A stretch of 64,000 nucleotides of DNA from Yoonia sp. (lineage in GTDB: Bacteria > Pseudomonadota > Alphaproteobacteria > Rhodobacterales > Rhodobacteraceae), in assembly GCA_029250945.1 (NCBI GenBank), contig JAQXEG010000029.1:1-64000 (forward strand), written 5' to 3'. The translations under genes were made by a program, and so were the position numbers. Positions within the stretch are counted from its first letter, which is position 1, and every line of letters begins with the position of its first letter. Of the stretch, positions 1 through 8,870 are shown piece after piece. Under the pieces are notes generated by a model. It had not been told where the DNA came from. It was given only the letters and a program-made list of their open reading frames with translations, and did no database searches.

Positions 1-47
1 GCCTGTCACGCCGGGGGTCGCGGGTTCGAGTCCCGTCAACCGCGCCA
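1..47 (+). tRNA. tRNA-Asp (GTC), 5' part outside window
   Basis: The 3' portion of a tRNA, from the anticodon stem to the encoded CCA end at 45-47. The anticodon GTC is at 5-7, followed by the variable loop, the TTCGAGT T-loop and the acceptor strand CAACCGC with discriminator G. All visible bases are identical to the complete copy 28 bp downstream, so this is the first member of a tandem duplication. The 5' half lies before the window. Confidence 0.95.
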
Positions 48-75
48 CTTAGATTTCAGATGTTCGTGAAAATGC

Positions 76-152
76 GCGGTTGTAGCTCAGTTGGTTAGAG
101 TACCGGCCTGTCACGCCGGGGGTCGCGGGTTCGAGTCCCGTCAACCGCGCCA
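76..152 (+). tRNA. tRNA-Asp (GTC)
   Basis: Complete cloverleaf of 77 nt with encoded CCA. The acceptor stem GCGGTTG at 76-82 pairs with CAACCGC, then discriminator G and CCA. The D arm is GCTC..GAGT, the anticodon loop CTGTCAC carries GTC at 110-112, and the T arm is GCGGG-TTCGAGT-CCCGT. The GUC anticodon reads aspartate codons GAU and GAC. It is the second of two identical tandem copies and is followed by an intrinsic terminator. Confidence 0.97.
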
Positions 153-177
153 TTTTTCCAAGATTTGAAGCAAATGC

Positions 178-206
178 GCAGGCCAATGGCCTGCTTTTTT
201 GTTTTT
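178..206 (+). terminator. intrinsic terminator after tRNA-Asp pair
   Basis: A 7-bp perfect stem, GCAGGCC at 178-184 and GGCCTGC at 188-194, with a 3-nt loop, is followed directly by a T-rich tract. It lies 25 bp after the tRNA and ends its transcript. The rest of the gap to 277 shows nothing further. Confidence 0.85.
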
Positions 207-277
207 GGTATAGGGGCGCTGCCCCCATTGCCCTGCGGGGGCCAATTCCCCCGCAGACGGCGCATGGTCAATACAGT

Positions 278-1651
278 CTAGGCGGTCATTTCGTGCAGGA
301 TGCGCGCCCATGACCGGATGCCTTTGTGGAATGACGACAGGTCATATTTTTCATTGGGCGAATGGATCGCGTCATCATCTTTGCCAAACCCGATCAGCAT
401 CGCATCCATATCCAGAATCGTTTTGAAATGCCCAGCGATGGGGATTGAGCCACCACAGCCGACATAGGCTGCTGCATTGGGCCATTCGTCCGACAGCGCC
501 TTTTTCGCTTGGGCAAAGGCGGGATGGGTTGTGGACATTTGCCCCGCTTGGCTGGCGCCATGATCCTTGAACGTGACGGTGCAATCCTCTGGCAGCATAT
601 CGCTGACCATTTTGCGGAAGTTTTTGCGGATTTTCAGCGGGTCCTGCTGGCCGACAAGGCGAAAGCTAATCTTGGCGTGCGCTTGTGAAGGCAGCACAGT
701 TTTGAAACCGTCACCCGTGTAACCTGACCAAAGGCCATTCACCTCGCAGGTGGGGCGCGACCAGATCATTTCTAGCGGGCGACGGCCCAATTCACCTGCG
801 GGTTTGGACAAACCAACCTCGCCCAAGAAATGCGCCTCATCGAATTTCAGATCGTCCCAGCTTGCGGCAAGTTCGTTGGATAGCTCTGGCACGCCGTTAT
901 AGAACTCCGGCACCGTGATCTTGCCTGTATCATCGTGCAGGCTGGCGATGATTTTCGCCAAAACCCGCGCGGGATTCATCGCGATGCCGCCGTACATGCC
1001 CGAATGCAAATCTAACGATGGCCCTTCGATGGTGAGTTCTTCGCCCAAGAGACCGCGCAGTTGTGTGATGATCGCTGGCGTGCTTTCGCCGTATAAACCC
1101 GTGTCACAGATCAGTGCCACGTCCGCAGTTAGCTCGGCCGCGTTGTCGCGCATGAACGGGGTCAGCGACGGGGAACCTGATTCCTCCTCGCCCTCAAAGA
1201 ACAGCGTGATGTTGGCGGGCAGGGTGCCATGGACGGCCTTCCATGCGCGACAGGCCTCAACGAATGTCATCAGCTGGCCCTTGTCGTCGGATGAGCCGCG
1301 CCCGCGAATTACGGGGCCTTTCGCCGTGTCTTCGATTTGCGGATCAAACGGATCGTTGTCCCACAGATCAAGCGGATCAACCGGTTGGACGTCATAATGG
1401 CCGTAAAACAGAATATGCGGCCCTTCACCGCCTGAATGTGCGATGACCATCGGATGCCCCGGTGTTTCGCGTTTGCTGGCCTCAAAACCGATGGATTGCA
1501 GGTCCGCAACCAACCAATCGGCAGCTTTGGCACAATCAGCCTTATAGGCCGGATCGGTAGAGATGGACGGGATCCGTAGCAGATCAAGCAAACGGTCGGT
1601 GGCCGCATGTACGTCCGTGTCGATTTTTGCGAGAACAGGGTCAAGTGTCAT
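278..1651 (-). CDS. M20 family metallopeptidase (dipeptidase)
   Basis: A 457-residue cytosolic zinc peptidase of the M20/M25/M40 family, expected to cleave dipeptides or short peptides. The two-metal motifs are intact: GHYDVQP near residue 84 (His and Asp ligands), the GRGSSDDKGQ stretch near 118 and the EGEEESGSP motif near 154 with catalytic and ligand Glu. The dimerisation (lid) domain occupies the middle third. The ATG start has an AAGG about 11 nt upstream. The gene is divergent from hemA, and a shared 145-bp intergenic region carries an FNR box. It stands alone on its strand, and its substrate cannot be told from sequence. Confidence 0.88.
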   Translation of the reverse strand: MTLDPVLAKIDTDVHAATDRLLDLLRIPSISTDPAYKADCAKAADWLVADLQSIGFEASKRETPGHPMVIAHSGGEGPHILFYGHYDVQPVDPLDLWDNDPFDPQIEDTAKGPVIRGRGSSDDKGQLMTFVEACRAWKAVHGTLPANITLFFEGEEESGSPSLTPFMRDNAAELTADVALICDTGLYGESTPAIITQLRGLLGEELTIEGPSLDLHSGMYGGIAMNPARVLAKIIASLHDDTGKITVPEFYNGVPELSNELAASWDDLKFDEAHFLGEVGLSKPAGELGRRPLEMIWSRPTCEVNGLWSGYTGDGFKTVLPSQAHAKISFRLVGQQDPLKIRKNFRKMVSDMLPEDCTVTFKDHGASQAGQMSTTHPAFAQAKKALSDEWPNAAAYVGCGGSIPIAGHFKTILDMDAMLIGFGKDDDAIHSPNEKYDLSSFHKGIRSWARILHEMTA

Positions 1652-1666
1652 GGTGGTATCTGCCTT

Positions 1667-1680
1667 TTGATTTGGATCAA
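1667..1680. promoter_or_regulatory. FNR/FnrL box upstream of hemA
   Basis: A perfect palindrome TTGAT-TTGG-ATCAA matching the FNR-family consensus TTGAT-N4-ATCAA. It lies in the divergent M20 peptidase/hemA region, 116 bp before the proposed hemA TTG start. FnrL is known to control hemA in Rhodobacter. That it does so here is inferred from the site and its position. Confidence 0.8.
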
Positions 1681-1796
1681 ATCAAGCCTAGCTTGCCTGT
1701 GCCATAAGGCCAAGAGAGGGGGGCGACAGATTGTCGTGTATTGCCCGCCCGCCAATCGCTCTATATGAAACGAACAATACCAAAAGGAATGCTGCC

Positions 1797-3020
1797 TTGA
1801 ATTACGAAGTGCTGTTGGACCACGCGATTGAAAGCCTGCATGTCGAGGGGCGTTATCGCACGTTTATTGATATTGAACGTGAACGCGGGCAGTTCCCCCA
1901 TGCGACATGGTCAAAGCCTGACGGCAGCCAGCAACCGGTCACCGTCTGGTGCGGCAATGATTACTTGGGAATGGGCCAGCATCCGTCTGTCCTTGCAGCT
2001 ATGCACGAGGCGTTGGATGCTACGGGGGCCGGGTCTGGTGGGACACGCAACATTTCAGGCACGACAGTCTATCACAAGCGGTTAGAGGCTGAATTGGCCA
2101 ATCTGCATGGCAAAGAAGGGGCTTTGTTGTTCACAAGCGCTTACATCGCCAACGATGCATCGCTCTCCACATTGCCCAAGCTGTTTCCGGGGCTGATCAT
2201 TTATTCCGACGCGCTGAACCATGCGTCGATGATCGAAGGCGTGCGCCGTAACGGCGGTGCCAAGCGGATTTTCCGTCACAACGACGTGGTGCACCTGCGC
2301 GAGCTTATGGCAGCCGATGATCCCGCTGCGCCCAAGTTGATTGCCTTTGAATCCGTCTATTCCATGGACGGCGATTTTGGCCCAATTGCAGAAATTTGCG
2401 ATGTTGCCGAAGAATTTGGCGCATTGACCTACCTAGACGAGGTGCACGCTGTTGGCATGTATGGCCCACGTGGCGGCGGTGTTGCTGAACGCGACGGGTT
2501 GATGCACCGCGTAGATATCATCAACGGCACCTTGGCAAAGGCATACGGCGTGATGGGCGGCTATATCGCGGCATCTGCCAAGATGTGTGATGCGATCCGG
2601 TCCTATGCGCCCGGCTTTATTTTCACAACGTCGCTGCCCCCCGCGGTTGCCGCCGGTGCTGCGGCGTCTGTTGCACACCTGAAGACGGATCAGGACCTGC
2701 GTGATGCGCACCAGACCCAAGCGTGCATTCTGAAACTGCGCCTTAAGGGGCTTGGCCTTCCTGTGATTGACCACGGCAGCCACATCGTTCCCTTGATGGT
2801 CGGCGACCCTGTGCACACGCAAAAAATGTCTGACATGTTGTTGGAAGAGCATGGCATTTACGTGCAGCCCATCAATTTCCCAACGGTGCCACGCGGCACA
2901 GAGCGGTTGCGATTTACACCGTCGCCCGTGCATGGTCCGCAAGAGATTGATGCGCTGATCGGTGCATTGGATGCGCTTTGGTCCCATTGTGCGCTGAATC
3001 GTGCCGAATTAGCCGGTTAA
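1797..3020 (+). CDS. hemA: 5-aminolevulinate synthase
   Basis: PLP enzyme that condenses glycine and succinyl-CoA to 5-aminolevulinate, the first step of the C4 (Shemin) pathway to heme and bacteriochlorophyll. Family features: [12 protein letters not shown] (glycine/CoA region), the DALNHAS loop, the LDEVHAVG aspartate and the PLP-binding lysine in [10 protein letters not shown] place the start at TTG 1797, eight bases after AAGGA at 1784-1788. This puts the PLP lysine at residue 248, the number known for Rhodobacter ALAS, and gives 407 residues. An ATG at 1731 would add an N-terminus without family resemblance. The upstream FNR box suggests oxygen control. Confidence 0.95.
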   Translation: MNYEVLLDHAIESLHVEGRYRTFIDIERERGQFPHATWSKPDGSQQPVTVWCGNDYLGMGQHPSVLAAMHEALDATGAGSGGTRNISGTTVYHKRLEAELANLHGKEGALLFTSAYIANDASLSTLPKLFPGLIIYSDALNHASMIEGVRRNGGAKRIFRHNDVVHLRELMAADDPAAPKLIAFESVYSMDGDFGPIAEICDVAEEFGALTYLDEVHAVGMYGPRGGGVAERDGLMHRVDIINGTLAKAYGVMGGYIAASAKMCDAIRSYAPGFIFTTSLPPAVAAGAAASVAHLKTDQDLRDAHQTQACILKLRLKGLGLPVIDHGSHIVPLMVGDPVHTQKMSDMLLEEHGIYVQPINFPTVPRGTERLRFTPSPVHGPQEIDALIGALDALWSHCALNRAELAG

Positions 3021-3132
3021 TATTTCTGCATGTGCATCGTCCCTTGCCCTATGGTAACAAAATACTAGCGGACACGGCGGTTTCGATTCGATGCTACTGT
3101 GTTTACTGGGGCAAGCAGATACGGGACGACCG

Positions 3133-4305
3133 ATGATCGGAAAAACCTTCAGACGCGCGAAACCAGCTGAGGACGTTGAAACCAAAGGGTTCGACGACTT
3201 TGATCTGCGGCTTGGCGATCTGCTGCGTGGTGAGCGTGCGACCATGGGCAAAAGCCTGTTGGACGTGCAGCGTGAGCTGAAGATTAAAGCGGCTTACATC
3301 GCTGCCATCGAAAATGCCGACCCATCTGCCTTTGACACGCCCGGATTTATCGCGGGTTACGTGCGGTCCTATGCCCGTTATCTGAACATGGATCCCGACT
3401 GGGCGTTTGATACGTTCTGCGTCGAAAGCGGATTTGCCACAGCCCACGGCATGTCGGCCGAGGCATCATCTGCCAAACCTGCGCGTCATGATTTCGGGGC
3501 AGGGTCCGGCAACAAAGATATCTTTGTATCATCCGCCACGCCGTTCGTTCCGGCAGGTGAGGCGATGCTGTCGCGCATTGAACCCGGCGCAATCGGGTCC
3601 ATCGCTGTGCTGATCGCCTTGATCGGTGGTCTGGGCTTTGGTGGCTGGACTGTGTTGCAAGAGGTCCAGAAGGTGCAGTTCGCGCCCGTGGAACAAACCC
3701 CGCTTGTGGTGTCCGACCTTGATCCGCTCGCGGGTGCATCAAACGGGATCGACCGGACCGATACATTGGCTGAATTCACTACCCCGTCCCCAGAGGCGCT
3801 TGATCGCTTGTATCGCCCGCAAGCGCTGGATGTGCCTGTGCTTGTCGCGCGTGACGGCCCAATCTCTACGTTGAATTCCGGTTCATTCGGTGTGTTGGCA
3901 TCCGAACCTGATCCTGTGATCGCGACCGCTGCAGGTGGCGCACCCGCGATCCAAGTGAACGAAGGCCCTGTGCCAGAGGTGCAGCTGGTGGCAGCGCGTC
4001 CCGCTTGGGTGCGTGTGCGTGCGGCCGATGGGTCCGTTATCTTTGAGGGTATTCTGGACGCAGGCGACAAATTCGCACTGCCCGCAACAGAAGAACCCGC
4101 AACCCTGCGCGTCGGTGAAAGCGGTGCGATGTATTTTGCCGTCAACGGCACGCATTTTGGCCCCGCTGGCCTGAACGGCACGGTCACGTCGAATCTGGAT
4201 CTATCGGTTCAAAACCTGACCGAGACTTACGCCGAGGCGGATTTGACTACGGACCAAGGCCTTGCAGACGCCATCAGCCTCGTGGCTGAGGTGGTGTCCG
4301 AATAA
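3133..4305 (+). CDS. RodZ-like helix-turn-helix membrane protein
   Basis: A 390-residue protein with an N-terminal Xre-type HTH (about residues 25-95, FDLRLGDLLRGER through the GFIAGYVRSYAR segment). One transmembrane helix follows at about 154-174 (IAVLIALIGGLGFGG). The periplasmic part is proline-rich and ends in a RodZ-type C-terminal domain (DUF4115). This is the architecture of RodZ, which couples MreB to the elongasome, but here the protein precedes ispG as usual in Rhodobacterales, and a direct role with MreB is inferred. ATG 3133 is chosen because it has a GGGA upstream. A start at 3091 would add 14 weakly supported residues. Confidence 0.82.
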   Translation: MIGKTFRRAKPAEDVETKGFDDFDLRLGDLLRGERATMGKSLLDVQRELKIKAAYIAAIENADPSAFDTPGFIAGYVRSYARYLNMDPDWAFDTFCVESGFATAHGMSAEASSAKPARHDFGAGSGNKDIFVSSATPFVPAGEAMLSRIEPGAIGSIAVLIALIGGLGFGGWTVLQEVQKVQFAPVEQTPLVVSDLDPLAGASNGIDRTDTLAEFTTPSPEALDRLYRPQALDVPVLVARDGPISTLNSGSFGVLASEPDPVIATAAGGAPAIQVNEGPVPEVQLVAARPAWVRVRAADGSVIFEGILDAGDKFALPATEEPATLRVGESGAMYFAVNGTHFGPAGLNGTVTSNLDLSVQNLTETYAEADLTTDQGLADAISLVAEVVSE

Positions 4306-4380
4306 TTTACCATACCGGTTGTCCTACCACCTGTGTCAGCCTAGGTTGACAGCCAACAGGTCTCTCCAAAGGTTGCTTGC

Positions 4381-5502
4381 ATGTCCCTTAATCACATCCG
4401 TCCCTGGCGTCATATTGAGCGTCGCAAATCCCGTCAGATTATGGTCGGCAACGTGCCTGTCGGCGGTGATGCCCCGATTTCGGTACAGACGATGACCAAT
4501 ACGCTAACCACAGACGTGAAGGCGACAATTGCACAAATTCAGGCGGCTGCCGATGCGGGCGCGGATATCGTGCGCGTTTCCGTTCCTGATGAGGGATCAT
4601 CCCGTGCCTTGCGCGATATCGTGCCAGAGGTGTCAGTGCCCATCGTTGCCGATATCCATTTTCATTATAAACGCGGGATCGAGGCGGCCGAAGCGGGTGC
4701 CGCATGTCTGCGCATCAATCCGGGCAACATCGGCGATGAAAAACGCGTGAAAGAGGTGATTAAAGCCGCCCGCGATCACAACTGTTCTATCCGGATCGGG
4801 GTGAACGCAGGTAGCCTCGAAAAGCATCTGTTGGACAAATACGCAGAGCCATGTCCCGATGCGATGGTCGAAAGCGGGTTGGACCACATCAAAATCTTGC
4901 AAGACAACGACTTTCACGAATTCAAGATCAGCTGCAAGGCTTCTGACGTATTCATGGCCGCCGCCGCCTATCAGCAGCTGGCCGATTCGACCGATGCGCC
5001 GATCCACCTTGGGATTACTGAGGCGGGCGGGCTGATTTCCGGCACTGTGAAATCAGCGATCGGGATGGGCAATCTGCTTTGGGCGGGAATCGGGGATACG
5101 ATCCGAGTGTCACTGTCCGCTGATCCGGTTGAAGAAGTGAAAATGGGGTTCGAAATCCTCAAATCCCTTGGGCTACGGCATCGCGGGGTGAACATCATCT
5201 CTTGTCCGTCCTGCGCGCGGCAGGGATTTGACGTGATCAAAACGGTTGAGACATTGGAAAAGCGGCTTGAACATATCAAGACGCCTATGTCGCTGTCGAT
5301 TATTGGCTGTGTTGTGAACGGCCCCGGTGAGGCGCTGATGACCGACGTTGGTTTCACCGGCGGCGGGGCAGGGTCCGGCATGGTCTATTTGGCAGGTGCG
5401 CAATCTCATAAGCTTAACAATGATGAGATGGTCGAACATATCGTCGAACAGGTCGAAAAGAAGGCCGCCCAGCTTGATGCAGAGGCGGCCAAATCTTTCT
5501 GA
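4381..5502 (+). CDS. ispG: 4-hydroxy-3-methylbut-2-enyl diphosphate synthase (IspG/GcpE)
   Basis: Penultimate enzyme of the MEP isoprenoid pathway, converting methylerythritol cyclodiphosphate to HMBPP by two-electron reduction. At 373 residues it is the bacterial two-domain form: a TIM barrel and a C-terminal [4Fe-4S] domain. The three cluster ligands are visible as Cys275 and Cys278 (SCPSC) and Cys310 ([10 protein letters not shown]), with the fourth-ligand Glu317. It lies 75 bp after the RodZ-like gene, a conserved pairing in alphaproteobacteria, so co-transcription is likely. It converges on the DsbA-like gene across 31 bp holding a short GATGCG/CGCATC inverted repeat. Confidence 0.96.
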   Translation: MSLNHIRPWRHIERRKSRQIMVGNVPVGGDAPISVQTMTNTLTTDVKATIAQIQAAADAGADIVRVSVPDEGSSRALRDIVPEVSVPIVADIHFHYKRGIEAAEAGAACLRINPGNIGDEKRVKEVIKAARDHNCSIRIGVNAGSLEKHLLDKYAEPCPDAMVESGLDHIKILQDNDFHEFKISCKASDVFMAAAAYQQLADSTDAPIHLGITEAGGLISGTVKSAIGMGNLLWAGIGDTIRVSLSADPVEEVKMGFEILKSLGLRHRGVNIISCPSCARQGFDVIKTVETLEKRLEHIKTPMSLSIIGCVVNGPGEALMTDVGFTGGGAGSGMVYLAGAQSHKLNNDEMVEHIVEQVEKKAAQLDAEAAKSF

Positions 5503-5533
5503 TGCAAAGGGGCGTAGGATGCGTTTTAACGCA

Positions 5534-6280
5534 TCATCCCTGTTCACGCACGCGCGCAACGATCTGGGCCATTTGGGCCTGCGGGACGTAACCGCGTAGC
5601 ATCTGGTCTTGCACCACAAATGTGGGCGTGCCTGTGATTTGCATTGCCTGGCCAAGTAGGCGGTTGTCGTTGATGATCTGGTTTACTTCGGCGCTATTCA
5701 TCGTGACCGTGATATCTGCCGCACTTAGCCCCAGTGACGTGGCCAAGCGGCCAAGGCTGTCATTGGTCATCTCGCCACGGAATTCCATCAGCGTGTCATG
5801 CGCCACTTTATAGGCTGCTTCGCCGCCCACAATTTTCACCGCGATGGCGAACCGTGATGCCAGTTCTGACGCTTCGCCCAAGATTGGGAATTCCTTGATG
5901 ATATAGCGAATGTTGCCGTCTGCGGTGATAAGTGACGCTACATCTGGGTGGGCCTTTTTGCAATAACCACAGCGGTAATCCATGAATTCAACGATGGTGA
6001 TGTCACCGTCGGGGTTGCCGCCAACAAATGAATGCCCGTCGTCGAACAACAGGGCGGCGTTGTTTTGTGCCATCGCCACATCGTTATTGGCCTTGGCCGC
6101 TTGTTCACGCTGTTCCAGAACGCCGATGGCTTCCATCAGCACCTCTGGGTTTTCTAGCAAGTAACTGCGGATCTCGGCGCGGAATGCCGCCCGCTCGGCG
6201 TCTGTCATTGCGTCCAGCTCAACGGCTGTGGCTTGTGTGCCCAGCAACAGGGCAAGGGTCAGGGCGGTCTTTTTGAACAT
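5534..6280 (-). CDS. DsbA family thiol oxidoreductase, periplasmic
   Basis: A 248-residue secreted thioredoxin-fold protein. The N-terminus is a Sec signal peptide (MFKK followed by a hydrophobic stretch ending at about residue 19). A helical segment at about 25-75 resembles the oligomerisation region of the Com1/ScsC/BdbD group. The catalytic pair is CGYC at 104-107, and a cis-Pro loop (TGTPTF) lies near 215. It is expected to act on disulfides in exported proteins, as oxidase or isomerase. GGAAG lies five bases before the ATG. It is divergent from the aminotransferase gene, and no DsbB-like partner is nearby. Confidence 0.88.
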   Translation of the reverse strand: MFKKTALTLALLLGTQATAVELDAMTDAERAAFRAEIRSYLLENPEVLMEAIGVLEQREQAAKANNDVAMAQNNAALLFDDGHSFVGGNPDGDITIVEFMDYRCGYCKKAHPDVASLITADGNIRYIIKEFPILGEASELASRFAIAVKIVGGEAAYKVAHDTLMEFRGEMTNDSLGRLATSLGLSAADITVTMNSAEVNQIINDNRLLGQAMQITGTPTFVVQDQMLRGYVPQAQMAQIVARVREQG

Positions 6281-6400
6281 CGTTACTTCCTTCGATTGCA
6301 GCGCGGGTCAGATCACAAATGTCCCCGACTGCCAAGTTCCCATGTTGACGCCCCCCACATCAGACAGGCACAACGTTTTCCAAACCATAAGAGGCAGCGC

Positions 6401-7543
6401 ATGAGACATTCAACCCGTGGTGACGTTGATCCCTTTATTGTGATGGACGTGATGGAAGCCGCCCGTCAGGCCGAGGATGCAGGCCGCCATATCATCCATA
6501 TGGAGGTCGGCCAGCCCGGCACGGGCGCGCCTGCGGGTGGGCGCGCGGCATTGGTCGCACAACTTGACGATCCATTGGGATATACTGTCGGGCTTGGCTT
6601 GCCAGCCTTGCGGGCGCGAATTGCCCAACACTACAACGAAGGCTATGGCATCACGCTTGATCCGCACCGTGTGGTGATAACGGCGGGGGCATCAGGCGCA
6701 TTCCTGCTCGCGTTTTCGGCGCTTTTTGACAATGATGCGCGGGTCGGTTTGGGGCTGCCGTGCTATCCGTCATACCGGCAAATCCTAAAGGCTGTTGGGC
6801 TCAACGCGATTGAGATGCCGACGACAGCGGCAGGGCGGTATCAGCCCCAACCATCGGATGTTACGGCCCACGCGCTTGACGGATTGATCGTCGCCTCGCC
6901 CGCAAACCCGACTGGCACGATGCTCTCACAAGATGAATTGGCGGCTTTGGCTACGGCGTGTGCAGCAAACAACACCGCCCTGATCTCGGACGAGATTTAC
7001 CACGGGATCAGTTATGACAGCGCGGCCATTTCGGCCCTGTCCGTGACTGACGATGTTTATGTCATCAACTCGTTTTCCAAGTATTTTTCCATGACAGGCT
7101 GGCGTGTCGGGTGGATGGTCGTGCCAGAGGATCACGTGCGGCGCGTTGAACGTCTGGCGCAAAATATGTTCATTTGCCCATCGCACGCGTCCCAAGCCCT
7201 CGCGCTTGCCGCGTTTGAGTGTCGGGATGAATTGGACAGCCATTTGGACGTTTATGCGGCCAACCGCGATGTTCTGATGGCGGGTTTGGCTGCCGCTGGA
7301 CTGACGAAATACGCACCACCCGACGGGGCGTTCTACGTCTATGTGGATGTGTCAGATTATACGGATGATGCGCGCGCCTTTTCTGCGCAAATTCTGGCCG
7401 AGGCGGGTGTCGCGGTCACGCCGGGGTTAGACTTTGACCCTGTTGAGGGGCATAAATGGTTGCGCCTGTCCTACGCTCGTAGCACGGCAGACATCACCGA
7501 AGGGGTCGCCCGATTGCAAAAATTCATGGACAGCCTGCGATGA
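6401..7543 (+). CDS. PLP-dependent aminotransferase, class I/II
   Basis: A 380-residue fold-type I aminotransferase. Family motifs: the N-terminal MEVGQPGTGAP, ASPANPTG in the cofactor region, the PLP aspartate in LISDEIYHG, and the PLP lysine in INSFSKYFSMTGWRVGW. The final arginine region is LRLSYARS. The substrate is unknown; an aspartate/aromatic-type specificity is plausible. The frame is open back to 6233 but I use ATG 6401, which has GAGG six bases upstream and leaves a clean divergent intergenic region to the DsbA gene. Its stop overlaps the amidase start by ATGA, so the two are translationally coupled. Confidence 0.88.
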   Translation: MRHSTRGDVDPFIVMDVMEAARQAEDAGRHIIHMEVGQPGTGAPAGGRAALVAQLDDPLGYTVGLGLPALRARIAQHYNEGYGITLDPHRVVITAGASGAFLLAFSALFDNDARVGLGLPCYPSYRQILKAVGLNAIEMPTTAAGRYQPQPSDVTAHALDGLIVASPANPTGTMLSQDELAALATACAANNTALISDEIYHGISYDSAAISALSVTDDVYVINSFSKYFSMTGWRVGWMVVPEDHVRRVERLAQNMFICPSHASQALALAAFECRDELDSHLDVYAANRDVLMAGLAAAGLTKYAPPDGAFYVYVDVSDYTDDARAFSAQILAEAGVAVTPGLDFDPVEGHKWLRLSYARSTADITEGVARLQKFMDSLR

Positions 7544-8748
7544 TCCTGCGGGTTCTATTGCTGCTTTTCTGGGCCGCCACCGCGCAGGCACAGGATTTTT
7601 CTGCGCTGGCCCGTGTCGCCATGGCGCAAAGCGAGTTGCGCGATGACGGGAACGGTTTGCAGTTGCAAATGGGGCTGAGCCTTGCGGTGCCGTATCGTGT
7701 GTTCACGGTGGATAATCCGATGCGTGCCGTTGTCGACTTCCGAGAGGTTGATTGGAACGGCGTTAGTCGCGCTGCGCTGATGAACGCCGACAATGCCAGT
7801 GATGTGCAATTCGGCCCCCTGCGCCCCGGTTGGTCGCGATTGGTGATTGCTTTGACCCGCCCGATGGTCGTGGAAGAGGCCGGGATGCTGGTTGATGAAA
7901 TCTCTGGTCAGGCGGTATTGTCGATCGTGATGGCCCCTGCGACGGAAACGCAATTTGCAGACACATCCGGTGCGCCCGCCGACCCGTTTTGGGGGGATCT
8001 GATCGGGGCCGACACGCTAGCGACCAAGTCTAAGGCGGACGACGGTCCCGTAATCATCGCAGTTGATGCGGGCCACGGCGGCATTGACCCTGGCGCACAG
8101 CAGGGCGGCGTGAACGAGGCAGATGTCGTGCTAGATATCGCCTTTGCCGTGGTGGACAAGATCAACCGCTCTGGTGTTATTCAGGCCGTTTTGATCCGCG
8201 ACAGTGATCACTTCATCCCGCTAGAGGCGCGTATTACCCGCGCACGCCAAGAAGAGGCCAGCGCACTAATTTCGCTGCATGCGGATTCACTGGCCATCGG
8301 GGGCGCACGGGGTGCGTCAGTTTATACGTTGTCCAAAGACGCACAAGACACGGCATCCATCCGCATGGCGGAACGGCATGAGCGGGGCGATTTGCTGGCG
8401 GGTTTGGATTTGTCGGGGCAAGACGACCGGATCGCGACGGTTCTGATGGATTTGGCGCGTCTGGAAACGGGACCTGCAAGCGTGGCTTTGGCTGATACTT
8501 TGGTGTCATCCATGGCCGACGCGGGGGTTGTTATGAACAGCCGCCCGCGGCGCAACGGTAACTTGGCCGTGTTGAACGCCGCCGACTTTGCCAGCGCCTT
8601 GATCGAGGTTGGGTTTCTATCATCAGACGCAGATCGTGCGCTTTTGACCTCTGCCCAAGGGCAGGCCACGATCGCGCAGGGAATCGCGGACGGCATGATC
8701 AAATGGGCCGCAGATCAGGCCGCATTGGCGCCATTGATCCGCCAGTAA
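7540..8748 (+). CDS. N-acetylmuramoyl-L-alanine amidase (AMIN + Amidase_3)
   Basis: Zinc amidase that cleaves the muramoyl-alanine bond of peptidoglycan, typically during daughter-cell separation. The 402 residues comprise a signal peptide (about 1-18), an AMIN domain (about 30-135) for envelope targeting, and an Amidase_3 catalytic domain from about 170. Zinc motifs are visible: VDAGHGGIDPGA (first His), SLHADS (second His) and the catalytic Glu in IEVGFLSS. It overlaps the aminotransferase stop by four bases and is followed by mrcA, the usual AmiC-like/PBP1A neighbourhood in Rhodobacterales, so an envelope operon is likely. Confidence 0.93.
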   Translation: MILRVLLLLFWAATAQAQDFSALARVAMAQSELRDDGNGLQLQMGLSLAVPYRVFTVDNPMRAVVDFREVDWNGVSRAALMNADNASDVQFGPLRPGWSRLVIALTRPMVVEEAGMLVDEISGQAVLSIVMAPATETQFADTSGAPADPFWGDLIGADTLATKSKADDGPVIIAVDAGHGGIDPGAQQGGVNEADVVLDIAFAVVDKINRSGVIQAVLIRDSDHFIPLEARITRARQEEASALISLHADSLAIGGARGASVYTLSKDAQDTASIRMAERHERGDLLAGLDLSGQDDRIATVLMDLARLETGPASVALADTLVSSMADAGVVMNSRPRRNGNLAVLNAADFASALIEVGFLSSDADRALLTSAQGQATIAQGIADGMIKWAADQAALAPLIRQ

Positions 8749-8870
8749 CGCGCAGGCGCATAAATTGTGAACGGGGGCGGGCGAAAACGCGCCAAAAATC
8801 CCCCCATCGTGTTTTGACCATTACGCCCGCTACCCCTATAAGCAGCACAAGATTATGGGAATTTGCGCAC

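Noticed and set aside
1-277. rRNA operon end or tRNA-linked integration site
   Set aside because: Only the tandem tRNA-Asp genes and a terminator are seen. There is no rRNA sequence, no integrase, and the repeat is explained by tRNA duplication.
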